Part shown: positions 25,939-34,347 of the stretch, one piece after another | Layout: each line of letters opens with the position of its first letter | How positions within the stretch are numbered: position 1 is the first letter of the stretch | NCBI RefSeq assembly: GCF_004359195.1 | Contig: NZ_CP037954.1 | Coordinates: 2,294,001 to 2,358,000, forward strand | Source of the DNA: Chryseobacterium salivictor | GTDB lineage: Bacteria; Bacteroidota; Bacteroidia; Flavobacteriales; Weeksellaceae | Direction of reading: 5' to 3' | Length of the DNA: 64,000 nt | Notes under the pieces: generated by a model | Told to the model about the DNA's origin: nothing | Seen by the model: only the letters and a program-made list of their open reading frames with translations | Databases searched by the model: none | Made by a program: the position numbers and the translations under genes

Positions 25939-27030
25939 TTATTTGCGCAGATGATCATCATTTTTAGGATTATATTTCAGTTTTCGCGCCTTTTTATGTT
26001 CCGGTAAAACAAGCGAAAGGAAGATGCTTCCACCTAATATTCCTACAATAATAAATAAAGAATCAGTGGTTGAAAAACCTAAACGGTCAAGATATTCATG
26101 GAATAACATTTTCAAACCGATGAAAGTTAATAAGAGAGCTAATCCTATTTTAAGGAATCTGAATTTATCGATGACTCCGGCTAATAAAAAGAACATAGAA
26201 CGCAGTCCGATAATCGCGAAAATATTTGAGAAGAAAACGATATAAGGATCTTTGGTGACCGAGAATATGGCGGGAATACTGTCAACGGCAAAGATCAGAT
26301 CGGTAAATTCTATGATGATAAGAACCAGGAACAACGGGGTCATTTTTGTAATACCATTAATTTTTACAAAAAACTTATTTCCGACAAAGTGATTATGAAC
26401 CTTAAAATACCTGTTGGCAAACTTAACGACAGGGTGTTTTTGGGTATCGATCTTGTCATCATTGTCTTTATCAAAAAACATCTTGATGCCGGTAAATACC
26501 AGGAAAGCGCCGAATACATACATGATCCATTCGAACTTGTGGATAAGTGCCGCACCTAAAAAGATAAAGAGAAACCTCATCACAATAGCCCCCAGAATTC
26601 CCCAGAAAAGCACCCGGTGGTAATTCCTTGGAGCCACGCCAAAAGCCGTGAATACCAGAACTATTACGAAGATATTATCTACGGAAAGGGCGTATTCTAC
26701 TACATAACCGGTTAAATATTCGAGACCGAGATTTTGATTGTATAAATAGATACTGCTTCCCAGATCCCCGGGAATGATTTTAACGGGATGATGATGCCTG
26801 GAAATGACCTCCTGCAGTTTTTCGATACTGTCGATGCCATGGAGTAGGTGACCGTAGTGTGTAAGAACAAAATAAAAACACATTGAAAGTGCTACTACGA
26901 AAAAACTCATCAAGCCGGCTTGTTTCATAGAAACGGTATCTGATTTCTTATTCAGCAACCCTAAATCGAGGGCCAGAATAATTAAGATAAAGGCAATAAA
27001 ACCTAATAGGAAAATACTCTCGTTTGTCAT
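25939..27030 (-). CDS. TerC-family integral membrane protein
   Basis: 363 residues from ATG 27030. About nine transmembrane helices. The TerC core motifs are present: GYVVEYALSVDNIFVIVLVF (about 120-140) with its acidic pair, and LIIIEFTDLIFAVDSIPAIF near 250, the second acidic repeat. Members such as Alx export manganese or support metal handling in the membrane during protein export; the exact substrate here is not readable. A TATATTTG -7 sits at 27045-27052 and an isolated TTACAAATGTAA at 27079-27090, so it may share the XRE regulon. Confidence 0.92.
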   Translation of the reverse strand: MTNESIFLLGFIAFILIILALDLGLLNKKSDTVSMKQAGLMSFFVVALSMCFYFVLTHYGHLLHGIDSIEKLQEVISRHHHPVKIIPGDLGSSIYLYNQNLGLEYLTGYVVEYALSVDNIFVIVLVFTAFGVAPRNYHRVLFWGILGAIVMRFLFIFLGAALIHKFEWIMYVFGAFLVFTGIKMFFDKDNDDKIDTQKHPVVKFANRYFKVHNHFVGNKFFVKINGITKMTPLFLVLIIIEFTDLIFAVDSIPAIFSVTKDPYIVFFSNIFAIIGLRSMFFLLAGVIDKFRFLKIGLALLLTFIGLKMLFHEYLDRLGFSTTDSLFIIVGILGGSIFLSLVLPEHKKARKLKYNPKNDDHLRK

Positions 27031-27044
27031 ATAATTATAAAGAA

Positions 27045-27052
27045 CAAATATA
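27045..27052 (-). promoter_or_regulatory. -7 element (TATATTTG) for terC
   Basis: Exact TAnnTTTG match on the minus strand, 14 bases before ATG 27030. Confidence 0.5.
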
Positions 27053-27078
27053 GTCAAATTAAAGAATTTTCGACTCTG

Positions 27079-27090
27079 TTACAAATGTAA
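27079..27090 (-). promoter_or_regulatory. TTACAAATGTAA palindrome upstream of terC
   Basis: Identical to XRE operators 1 and 3. It lies 26 bases upstream of the terC -7 element, i.e. in the region RNA polymerase covers. Confidence 0.5.
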
Positions 27091-27381
27091 ACCATGGTAT
27101 GATAGATCGGAATACAATAAAAATCCTGTTTATGTTAGTTACCGTCAAATAGGGTTTTCCACACTGTTTTGTACTTAAAGCAAATATGAATATTTAATTT
27201 AAGTGAAGCTTATAAATAATTGAATTTAAGTAATTTACATATTTAAATTAAAATTAATGTAATCCACAATTTTATCAACAGACATTGTGACATTTTGAAC
27301 TGTTTAATTAATTTACAAAAGTTAATTTTATTTTTAGAAAAGAAAAATCTAAATTTGGAAATTGTAAAATTGAAACAGATT
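27091..27381. other. Divergent intergenic region terC / M14 peptidase
   Basis: Together with the terC promoter elements, this completes a gap of about 350 bases. It is very AT-rich. It holds TTACAT (27235-27240) and ATGTAA (27257-27262), which look like separated half-sites of the XRE palindrome, and a TATTTTTA -7-like element (27329-27336) that probably serves the M14 gene. No further gene is visible. Confidence 0.5.
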
Positions 27382-28485
27382 ATGTCAAACTTAAAATACC
27401 TGCAAAACCCTGATTTCCCAAACCGTTATATTTCCCCGGAAAAATTATTTAATTTCCTGCAGGCGAATTACAGCGATCAAATTAAAGAGATCGGTTATTC
27501 TTATTTAGAGAAACCTATCTTTAAAATGAGTCTGGGAACTGGTACAGTTAAAATCCTCGCATGGTCCCAAATGCATGGAAATGAATCGAATGCCACCCAT
27601 GCAATGCTTGATTTATTGGAAATATTTAAACATCAGCCGGAAATAGGCGAGGAATTGTTCTCAAAGATTTCACTTGATTTTATTTTCATGCTTAATCCTG
27701 ACGGTTCAGAAAAATGGTCCAGAAGAAATGGACTCGATATCGATCTTAACAGAGATTTTCTGAAACTTTCCAGCAAAGAGTTTCCTATGCTCAAAGAACT
27801 GGCTCAGAATGGATCTTATAAGTATGCCCTGAACCTCCATGAACAAAGAACGATCTTCAGTACAGATGGAATTCATCCCGCAACCCTGTCTTTTTTAGCG
27901 CCTTCTCAGGATCATGAAAGAACCGTTTCTGAAACGAGGAAAAAAGCAATGGCAGTAATTTCTAAAATTTACCAAAAACTGAAGACTCAGATTCCGCATC
28001 AGATCGCGAGGTATTCAGATGAATTTTATCCGACTTCTACGGGAGATAATTTTACAAAATTCGGGATTCCAACCATATTGTTTGAAGGCGGTCATTTTCA
28101 AAATGATTATAAAAGAACAGGAACCCGTAAATATTACACACTTGCTTTATATGAAGCGCTGGTGGCAACTTCTGAATTAAACGGTGCCACAGATGGTTGG
28201 GAAATCTATCAGGAGATTCCGGAAAATAAAGAATCTCATTATGATCTGATTTACAGAAATGTAAAACTGAATACCGATTTTGAATGTATTTTAGATGTCG
28301 CCGTTCAGTATAAGGAAGAAATAAAACCCGGCGCTGACGAAATTTATTTCATTCCCATCGTTGTCGAAGTCGGTGATATCGGCAAAAAGAAAGGCTGGAA
28401 AGAAATTGACTGCACAGGGAAAACCTTTGTTTCCGACAGGAAATTCCCCAAATTAGATGAAGAAGTCGATTTCAAAATAGTATAA
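27382..28485 (+). CDS. M14-family zinc carboxypeptidase-like protein
   Basis: 367 residues from MSNLKYL (ATG 27382); the frame stays open 29 codons upstream but that part is low-complexity and AT-rich. Zinc ligands: His65 and Glu68 in QMHGNES, His153 in NLHEQ; the catalytic Glu is Glu235 in ILFEGGHF. NPDGSEKWSRRNGLDIDLNRDF carries the substrate-binding Asn-Arg typical of M14. No signal peptide, so it is cytoplasmic, suggesting trimming of internal or cell-wall peptides. The last 90 residues form a separate beta-rich domain. A perfect bidirectional terminator follows. Confidence 0.9.
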   Translation: MSNLKYLQNPDFPNRYISPEKLFNFLQANYSDQIKEIGYSYLEKPIFKMSLGTGTVKILAWSQMHGNESNATHAMLDLLEIFKHQPEIGEELFSKISLDFIFMLNPDGSEKWSRRNGLDIDLNRDFLKLSSKEFPMLKELAQNGSYKYALNLHEQRTIFSTDGIHPATLSFLAPSQDHERTVSETRKKAMAVISKIYQKLKTQIPHQIARYSDEFYPTSTGDNFTKFGIPTILFEGGHFQNDYKRTGTRKYYTLALYEALVATSELNGATDGWEIYQEIPENKESHYDLIYRNVKLNTDFECILDVAVQYKEEIKPGADEIYFIPIVVEVGDIGKKKGWKEIDCTGKTFVSDRKFPKLDEEVDFKIV

Positions 28486-28490
28486 CAAAA

Positions 28491-28518
28491 AAAAGCGAAG
28501 TCTGCAGACTTCGCTTTT
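28491..28518. terminator. Bidirectional terminator between M14 and DUF4920 genes
   Basis: Perfect 12-bp stem AAAAGCGAAGTC / GACTTCGCTTTT with loop TGCA; A and T runs on both sides serve both convergent genes. Confidence 0.9.
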
Positions 28519-28539
28519 ATGTTGAATTATTGATAAGAT

Positions 28540-29046
28540 TTAATTGACGACTTTGATTCCGCTCGCCATAAATCTGATTTCTTCTTCAGGTTTCGTGATC
28601 GCATCAATTTCTGACTGTGGTTTTTTTGCATCTTCGGCATAGTGCTTTTGTTCGTCCACAGAAGTAACTTTCATCTCTGCGTTTCCTTCCAATACAACGG
28701 TTTTTCCTTCCAAAGCAGTAGGAACGAAGAAGCCGTAATCTTTCATCTTTACGAAAAATTTCTCGTTATTATCGGTTTCAACCGTTAACCAGCATCCTTT
28801 TTTATCGCAAACTTTCGTTACTTTTCCTTTAACTGCTACGTTTTCTACTTTTGCAGATTTTTTTAATTTCTGATCTAATTTCTTAGTTGTTAACGCAGAT
28901 TTTTCTGCTTTTGCAGAAACACCCGCTCCGTACACGTCTCCCACCAAGGCCTTACCTTCGGGTGGACCGGCTTTTTTTGCTTCCGTTCCCTGTGCAAAAG
29001 CAATGGTGGAAAGCATCAGGGATAATAAAAGAACAAACTTTTTCAT
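28540..29046 (-). CDS. DUF4920 secreted protein
   Basis: 168 residues, signal peptide 1-18 (ending AFAQ). The core has the DUF4920 pattern: a GDVYGAGV segment, then VKGKVTKVCDKKGCWLTVE, a beta-barrel OB-like stretch with a CxxxxC pair (Cys in VCDKKGCW), and a C-terminal EIRFMASGIKVV. It probably acts in the periplasm; function unknown, although the CxxxxC pair hints at metal or redox chemistry. A TACTTTTG -7 lies at 29061-29068. Confidence 0.88.
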   Translation of the reverse strand: MKKFVLLLSLMLSTIAFAQGTEAKKAGPPEGKALVGDVYGAGVSAKAEKSALTTKKLDQKLKKSAKVENVAVKGKVTKVCDKKGCWLTVETDNNEKFFVKMKDYGFFVPTALEGKTVVLEGNAEMKVTSVDEQKHYAEDAKKPQSEIDAITKPEEEIRFMASGIKVVN

Positions 29047-29060
29047 TGATTTAATTTTTA

Positions 29061-29068
29061 CAAAAGTA
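29061..29068 (-). promoter_or_regulatory. -7 element (TACTTTTG) for the DUF4920 gene
   Basis: TAnnTTTG match on the minus strand, 14 bases before ATG 29046. Confidence 0.5.
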
Positions 29069-29301
29069 TAAAATATTTTTTAATCAGAATTATTTAAGAA
29101 TCAGCTATTTGTGATATTTCCAATATACTTGCAATCAAAATGTTAAATTCCTTATATAAAATTTATATATTTATCCCTTTCAAAATTGAATTCGAAATAA
29201 GACCGCTTTTTTATTTAACGAAAAATTTACATTGAAATAATAATTAATATAATTTTAGCAGAGAGAAATAAATCCAGTTTTCTCTTTAATCTCGATCATC
29301 T

Positions 29302-30708
29302 ATGAATAAAAAACTTAAACTTTGGGATGCAACCATGCTCGTAATGGGCTCTATGATTGGAAGCGGAATTTTTATCGTCAGTTCAGACATGATGCGGAAT
29401 CTAGGCTCCGGATACTGGCTGATTGCCGTCTGGATGATTACCGGAATCATGACTATTGCCGCCGCTATTTCATATGGCGAACTCTCGGCAATGTTTCCAA
29501 AAGCTGGCGGACAGTATACTTACATTACCGAAATATTTGGGAAAATGCCTGGGTTTCTTTATGGCTGGGGGTTATTCACCGTTATCCAAACCGGAACGAT
29601 CGCAGCGGTAGCAATGGCTTTCGGGAAATTTACCGCCTATCTCGTCCCGGCACTTAATTCCCAACCTATTTTTCAAAGTGGAGGATTCAAAATTACCTGG
29701 ATTCAAATTCTCGCCATCGGGATTATTTTACTGCTCACCTATATTAATTCAAGAGGTTTAAAAAACGGAAAAATTTTGCAGGATGTTTTTACCTCATCGA
29801 AAATTATCGCACTTTTAGGGATTATTATTTTCGGAGTTATTTTGGTGAAGAATTCCCAATGGGCAGAAAACATGAGTTTCGGCTGGAATGCTTTCCAGGA
29901 TTTTGGTACAGATACAGGTAATACATTGGAACCTACGACTTGGAAATCAATCGGAGGAATCACCCTTTTAGGCGGAATCGCCGCTGCTATGGTTGGTTCC
30001 GTATTTAGTTCAGTGGCCTGGGAAAACGTGACGTTTATGTCGGGCGAAATCGAAAATCCAAAGAAAAACGTGGTGAAAGCCATGGTCCTCGGGACCTCTG
30101 TTGTAATGGTTTTGTACCTTTTTGTAAACTTTGTTTACCTGCATGCGCTCGATCGAAACGGGATCGCATTTGCAGATAATAATCGCCCTGCGGTGGCGGC
30201 CTCCGAAGTTATTTTCGGAAGCACAGGTACCGTCATTATGGCGCTTTTAGTCATGGTTTCCACTTTCGGATGTATTAACGGATTGGTTTTAGCCGGTGCC
30301 AGAGTTTTTCAGACCATGGCAAAAGATGGTTTGTTTTTCAAATCAGCTGCAGAAAATAATCAAAACGAGGTTCCCGGTAAATCCCTTTGGATGCAGGGAA
30401 GTTGGGCATGTTTACTCGCACTTTCCGGGCAATACGGTGATTTGCTCGATATGATTTCATTCATCATTGTACTGTTTTATATGGTCACCGTTTTCGGCGT
30501 AATCTGGATGAGGATTAAACAGCCAAATACCGACAGACCCTATAAAACCTGGCTTTACCCAATCACGCCTATTATTTATTTACTGATAGGAAGCGCATTT
30601 TGCGTCCTTTTAATCATCTTCAAACCACAATATACCTGGCCGGGATTCATCCTTATATTAATCGGAGTTCCCGTGTATTGGTTCATCAACAGGAGAAAAT
30701 CAAATTAG
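29302..30708 (+). CDS. APC-superfamily amino acid permease
   Basis: 468 residues, about 12 transmembrane helices. The helix-1 motif GSMIGSGIFIVSSD (16-29) is the glycine-rich substrate-binding break of APC transporters; MFPKAGGQYTYITEIFG in helix 2-3 supports an L-type or serine/threonine-like amino-acid transporter. The role is inner-membrane amino-acid uptake or exchange; the substrate is not readable. The leader holds an AGAGAAA/TTTCTCT inverted repeat (29261-29286). It stands alone, 255 bases from the divergent DUF4920 gene. Confidence 0.9.
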   Translation: MNKKLKLWDATMLVMGSMIGSGIFIVSSDMMRNLGSGYWLIAVWMITGIMTIAAAISYGELSAMFPKAGGQYTYITEIFGKMPGFLYGWGLFTVIQTGTIAAVAMAFGKFTAYLVPALNSQPIFQSGGFKITWIQILAIGIILLLTYINSRGLKNGKILQDVFTSSKIIALLGIIIFGVILVKNSQWAENMSFGWNAFQDFGTDTGNTLEPTTWKSIGGITLLGGIAAAMVGSVFSSVAWENVTFMSGEIENPKKNVVKAMVLGTSVVMVLYLFVNFVYLHALDRNGIAFADNNRPAVAASEVIFGSTGTVIMALLVMVSTFGCINGLVLAGARVFQTMAKDGLFFKSAAENNQNEVPGKSLWMQGSWACLLALSGQYGDLLDMISFIIVLFYMVTVFGVIWMRIKQPNTDRPYKTWLYPITPIIYLLIGSAFCVLLIIFKPQYTWPGFILILIGVPVYWFINRRKSN

Positions 30709-31086
30709 TAATCTTTAGGTCAATTCATTTTCAGGAGCAACAAGATTTTTACTTCTTACAAATTCAGTCCCGCTCTCCGTTATATCTCTGGCTTTTTGCC
30801 AAAAAAGCCAGAGGATACCGCTGCGATCGGGGCTAAAAACGTATTTCAGGTTTCTTTACGAAAGTTCAGCACGGATAATTTTATTGAAAATGGAAGAACT
30901 GTTATGAAGAAATAATCATAGGCCCAGGTATTGTTTCAACAGGAGCTGATAAAAACTTATTTACACTTTACGAACCACTTTAAAAACTGTTCTGACTTTA
31001 GTGATTAAAAGAGAAAAGGCCTGCTTAAAATTTCAGCACATTCTTATCATTTCCGAAAAAAATAAGTAACTTTCGAAAAAGAAATT
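30709..31086. other. Intergenic region with dispersed repeat
   Basis: 378 bases without a convincing gene. It holds copy A of a dispersed repeat (30733-30838). The remainder is AT-rich with stops in all frames; a TAACTTTC element near 31069 may be the DUF2007 promoter. The plus-strand frame across the repeat has no family resemblance and I do not count it as a gene. Confidence 0.5.
30733..30838 (+). repeat. Dispersed ~105-bp hairpin repeat, copy A
   Basis: Starts AGGAGCAACAAGATTTT, shares GTCCCGCT and TCCG blocks and the ending ATCGGGGCTAAAA with copy B (53497-53605). Its middle forms a strong hairpin: CTCTGGCTTTTT (30786-30797) / AAAAAGCCAGAG (30802-30813). Confidence 0.7.
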
Positions 31087-31317
31087 ATGTCAGAATTAGT
31101 GCCTGTTTTTCAATCTTCTTACCTGTACGAAATTGAAGTTGCCAAAACAAAACTCGCTTCTCGGGATATTCCAAGTTATATAAAAAATGAATTTGTAAAT
31201 AATATTGCGGTGTTTCCTATTTCCCAAAATTATTATTTATTGGTGAGCGAAAGAGACTTTGAGGCCGCAGAAAAAGTCCTTCAGGAAAATGATGAAATCT
31301 CCGAAGATGATATGTAG
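31087..31317 (+). CDS. DUF2007 small protein
   Basis: 76 residues. The pattern PVFQSSYLYEIEVAKTKLASRDIPSYIKNEF followed by YYLLVSERDFEAAEKVLQE is characteristic of DUF2007 (putative signal-transducing, GlnB-like fold). Cytoplasmic, function unknown. It lies 58 bases before the CDF exporter, and many Bacteroidota have it near transport genes; here co-transcription is possible but not shown. Confidence 0.85.
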   Translation: MSELVPVFQSSYLYEIEVAKTKLASRDIPSYIKNEFVNNIAVFPISQNYYLLVSERDFEAAEKVLQENDEISEDDM

Positions 31318-31374
31318 CATTTGTTTCTTTAATTTCAGAAAACCCAAAAACAACAACAGATAATCAGAGGATTT

Positions 31375-32286
31375 ATGGCTCACAATCATTCCCATGACCA
31401 TTCGCACCAGATGAATGTAACCAATTTAAACCGTGCTTTCTATATCGGTATTGGATTAAATTTGGTTTTTGTGATCGTGGAAGCAGGTTATGGTTGGATG
31501 TACAATTCGCTTTCTCTGCTTTCTGATGCAGGACACAATTTAAGCGATGTAATGAGCCTGGTTTTATCTTTAATTGCTTTTAAATTAGTAAAAAGAAAAC
31601 CTACGTCAACCTATACTTATGGTTTTCGCCGGGCCACGATTTTAGCCTCGTTGATCAATGCTGTTTTACTCATCTTTGCGGTCGGATTTATCATTTACGA
31701 AGCGGTTGGCCGATTCATGAATCCTCAGCCACTGGAAGGTGGAGTAGTTTCTGTCGTCGCATTTGTCGGAATTTTTGTGAATGGAATTACGGCGTGGCTC
31801 TTTCTGAAAGATAAAGAAAAAGACCTCAATGTGAAAGGCGCTTATCTGCACATGGTTGCTGATGCTTTGGTTTCCCTGGCAGTGGTCATTGGCGGAATTA
31901 TCATTATCTACACCAATTGGTTTTGGCTGGATGCGCTGTTGAGTATTTTAATCGGCATCGTAATTTTGGCCGGCACCTGGAGTTTGCTGACTCAAAGTTT
32001 AAAATTGTCCTTAGATGGCGTTCCCGAAAATATAAATCCAGAAAAAGTAAAACAAGAAATTCTCAAAATAGAGGGAGTGATCGATTTTCAGCACGTTCAT
32101 ATTTGGGCTTTAAGTACCACTGAAAATGCCTTAACAGCTCACCTTCAGATTTCTGAAAACCTAAGTATTCCCGAAATTGAAAATCTGAAAGCAACCGTGA
32201 AACACGAGTTGGAGCATCTTCAGATTAAACATTCCACCATCGAAACCTATTTTGGAGAAAAGCATTTTGAAGAAGATGCTTTTTAG
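31375..32286 (+). CDS. CDF-family cation efflux protein (CzcD/ZitB-like)
   Basis: 303 residues, six transmembrane helices. His-rich N-terminus (HNHSHDHSH) that can bind metal. Helix 2 motif SLLSDAGHNLSDV and helix 5 motif HMVADALVSLAVV give the HxxxD pairs that form the zinc site. The C-terminal cytoplasmic domain (about 210-300) has the CDF dimer fold (GVIDFQHVHIWAL). The protein exports zinc or a related divalent metal with protons. Last gene before the accessory region. Confidence 0.93.
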   Translation: MAHNHSHDHSHQMNVTNLNRAFYIGIGLNLVFVIVEAGYGWMYNSLSLLSDAGHNLSDVMSLVLSLIAFKLVKRKPTSTYTYGFRRATILASLINAVLLIFAVGFIIYEAVGRFMNPQPLEGGVVSVVAFVGIFVNGITAWLFLKDKEKDLNVKGAYLHMVADALVSLAVVIGGIIIIYTNWFWLDALLSILIGIVILAGTWSLLTQSLKLSLDGVPENINPEKVKQEILKIEGVIDFQHVHIWALSTTENALTAHLQISENLSIPEIENLKATVKHELEHLQIKHSTIETYFGEKHFEEDAF

Positions 32287-32453
32287 AAAAATTCAATATC
32301 ACGTATTCTTAGCCGGCGCTTTTCAGGAAATATAAATTTTGATTATCGCGTTCTAGAAAATTTTTACTTGCAGGAATTTGGTAGTTAGCAAAAATCATCA
32401 ATAAGATTTCATAGCCTGTTGTAGATATATCTTGATGAACTACACTTTCCTTA
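32287..32453. other. Intergenic stretch at left edge of the accessory region
   Basis: Part of a 508-base gene-free stretch. No gene seen here; it ends at the first IS-type inverted repeat. Confidence 0.4.
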
Positions 32454-32581
32454 GAGCCTGTTTAAATTTGCTTAAAAAAAGAAATTTTCTTTTTCCCCCT
32501 ACCCTAAAAGGTGGAAAATTTCTAAAAAATTCATAATTTAGGGATTGGGGGAATTAATTTTGATGAATTTTAAACACGCTC
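32454..32581. mobile_element. MITE-like element of the IS5-type family
   Basis: 128 bp bounded by imperfect inverted repeats GAGCCTGTTTAAATTT and (reverse) GAGCGTGTTTAAAATT. Inside is a second imperfect inverted repeat (CCCCCTACCCTAAA / TTTAGGGATTGGGGG). TTA and TAA flank the ends. No coding capacity. The ends match those of the decayed IS copies at 33307-33765 and 35832-35836. Confidence 0.6.
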
Positions 32582-32655
32582 TAAATTTTATTCAATAAAA
32601 ATTTTATGACGGATAATTGGACCCTATTTTCAGAGGTTTCCATGATGAGTTCATT
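32581..32655 (-). pseudogene. IS5-type transposase C-terminal fragment, copy 1
   Basis: Minus strand reads ELIMETSENRVQLSVIKFL then LNKI and a TAG stop, matching the 3' end of copy 2 (ELIMETFENRIKLSAIKFL) beyond its nonsense codon. Only the last ~25 codons remain. It abuts the MITE-like element. Confidence 0.6.
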
Positions 32656-32794
32656 TAATGTCTGTTTTTGCGGCTGCCACTTCTTTTGTACAATGCGTCA
32701 GCCCGCTGCAAAACTTTTTAACGGAATTAGTGGCAGCATTTCTCTTTTCCTGTAAAACTGGGGAATATCAAACAGGCAGTTATTGGGAAATAAT

Positions 32795-33184
32795 CTATTT
32801 TTTAGTGACGAACTGTGTTTTGGAAATCCGCTGTTTCATCAGGACAGAGGGGCGGAAGTTGACCGAGGGTTTACCAATCGTTTTTTCGGTGACCAGTTCC
32901 GGAGATTCCACCGCGGTGGATTTGGCCCTGATCCTGAAAGTACCGAGAAATTCAATGTTCACGACATTTCCCTCCTGCAGGTGTTTTGCGATCTGCGCGG
33001 CCATGCCTACCATCACCCCGTAGCAGTCCACCGGGTTCAGGGTGCTGCTTTCGGACAGGGCCTCGGCGATTTCGTGCAGATCTACTTCACGGTTTTTCAC
33101 CAGGGTGGCACAATACAGTTCCTTCATTTCCGGTCCGAAAGGAACCGTCTTCTTGGTGGTAATAAATTTTGCAGGCATATCCAT
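32795..33184 (-). CDS. HU-like DNA-binding protein (HU-related family)
   Basis: 129 residues; either ATG 33184 or ATG 33178 could start it. The region MKELYCATLVKNREVDLHEIAEALSESSTLNPVDCYGVMVGMAAQIAKHLQEGNVVNIEFLGTF is the HU-related (TIGR01201-type) fold: an N-terminal helical pair followed by the GxVxxxxLGTFR beta arm. It should bind DNA as a dimer. Codon use and base composition differ from neighbours: I counted 130 G or C in the 240 bases 32881-33120 (54%) versus about a third in dnaG or dnaN samples. It lies between two IS fragments and behind a phased palindrome array, all signs of acquired DNA. Confidence 0.85.
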   Translation of the reverse strand: MDMPAKFITTKKTVPFGPEMKELYCATLVKNREVDLHEIAEALSESSTLNPVDCYGVMVGMAAQIAKHLQEGNVVNIEFLGTFRIRAKSTAVESPELVTEKTIGKPSVNFRPSVLMKQRISKTQFVTKK

Positions 33185-33212
33185 TTATTTTTTAAAACCT
33201 AAAATTAAGAAA

Positions 33213-33266
33213 CACCGCGGTCTTTTCCAAATTTCACCGCGGTGATTTATGATTTTCACCGCGGTG
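33213..33266. repeat. Phased CACCGCGGTG palindrome array upstream of the HU-like gene
   Basis: Three palindromes at 33213-33222 (CACCGCGGTC, one mismatch), 33235-33244 and 33257-33266, spaced exactly 22 bases. They lie 28-82 bases upstream of the HU-like start codon. A fourth CACCGCGGTG lies inside the gene at 32909-32918. Likely operator cluster. Confidence 0.65.
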
Positions 33267-33306
33267 ATTTTTCGAAAGTAACAGTAAAAAATAAAGGGGA
33301 CAACCG

Positions 33307-33765
33307 GAGCCTGTCTAAAATCTGTTCAATAAAAATTTTATGGCGGATAATTTAATCCTATTTTCAAAGGTTTCCATAATGAGTTCATAATTTCTACATC
33401 ATCTTCTGTCATTATTAAACCTTGAAAATGTACGTTCCATAATCCATCTTTTTGAGATGGGCTGAAAACCGGTTTTCTTCTCATCACTTCTCATTACAGC
33501 ATTGATCAGGTAGCCAAAGCGGTTTTTTACCTGTTCTATAATTTCTCCCCTGTGGCCTCCGTCTGCAAGGATCACCTTTATCGGAGTTAAAAAATAATCC
33601 AAAGTTCTCATTAATAATTCTACAGCTTGCTATCGTGTACATGGACGCAACCAGAAAACCATGAAAAATAATCAATATAAAAAACTGACGATCAGTTTTT
33701 TATTGGTTATTCTTCTAAATGAATATGCCCATAAACTTTTTCTTTATTAATTTTTAAACAGGCTC
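33307..33765 (-). mobile_element. Decayed IS5-type insertion sequence, copy 2
   Basis: 459 bp between inverted ends GAGCCTGTCTAAAA (33307-33320) and TTTTTAAACAGGCTC (33751-33765). Both ends are present but the transposase lacks its N-terminal half, so this is an internally deleted, non-autonomous copy. Confidence 0.7.
33316..33611 (-). pseudogene. IS5-type transposase remnant, copy 2
   Basis: The visible DDE C-terminal half includes TPIKVILADGGHRGE (second catalytic Asp), RFGYLINAVMRSDEKKTGF and WIMERTFSRF (the catalytic Glu region). A TGA replaces the expected Leu codon after NNDRR, where copy 3 keeps Leu, and the reading continues to a TAG at 33316. The N-terminal third with the first Asp is absent. 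Non-functional. Confidence 0.7.
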
Positions 33766-33785
33766 TTAGCTTTTTCCTTGTTTTA

Positions 33786-34265
33786 TTATTTATTTTCCAA
33801 AATATCTGTTGCGGTTTCGCTGCCAAGCTGTTCTGCTAGACCGATGAGCAGTCCTTCTACGCCGCGTATATAACAGAGCCGATATGTTTCTCCAAACTGA
33901 ACAACTTCATCTACTACTTTAGCGCCAAATTTTTCAAGTCGGATTAAAAGTTCGTCGAGATGGTCAACCCTGAACATTACCCGCAGATACCCCAGTGAGT
34001 TTACGGGATTATTTCTGTGATCCGCGATGATTGGTGGTGCAAAAAATTGTGAAAGTTCAAGTCGGGAATGCCCGTCGGGAGTAACCATCATCGCAACCTC
34101 AACAGACTGATTGCCAAGTCCGGTTACATGCCCGGCCCATTCGCCTTCAACCATCATTCGTCCTTCTAAGACCAACCCGATTTCCGTAAAAAAAGCAACA
34201 GCATTATCCAGAGATTCTACAACGATCCCAACATTATGCATTTCGATTAATGTACTTTTTGCCAT
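33786..34265 (-). CDS. VOC-superfamily (glyoxalase/bleomycin-resistance fold) protein
   Basis: 159 residues from ATG 34265; the frame is open further upstream but that part would not fit the family. Two beta-alpha-beta-beta-beta units: MHNVGIVVESLDNAVAFFTEIG (8-29) and LRVMFRVDHLDELLIRLEKFGA (about 93-114), typical of VOC dioxygenases and glyoxalase-like proteins. His9 and Glu-type ligands are plausible but not certain. Enzymatic role unknown. It is the downstream partner of the dihydrofolate-reductase-like gene (82-base gap, same strand). Confidence 0.85.
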   Translation of the reverse strand: MAKSTLIEMHNVGIVVESLDNAVAFFTEIGLVLEGRMMVEGEWAGHVTGLGNQSVEVAMMVTPDGHSRLELSQFFAPPIIADHRNNPVNSLGYLRVMFRVDHLDELLIRLEKFGAKVVDEVVQFGETYRLCYIRGVEGLLIGLAEQLGSETATDILENK

Positions 34266-34347
34266 GATTGGTGGTTTTAGTTTTGTTTGTTTTTGTAAGT
34301 TTTGAGTTATCCGCAGTGGTGATGCTGTGACGTCATCCCTTTTATTG

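Noticed and set aside
30600..30836. 78-residue plus-strand frame across the end of the permease and repeat copy A
   Set aside because: Overlaps the permease gene and then reads through the hairpin repeat; coding is unlikely.
32658..33245. Plus-strand open frames opposite the HU-like gene
   Set aside because: Shadows of the GC-rich HU-like gene; no recognisable domain, and the minus frame has a clear HU fold.
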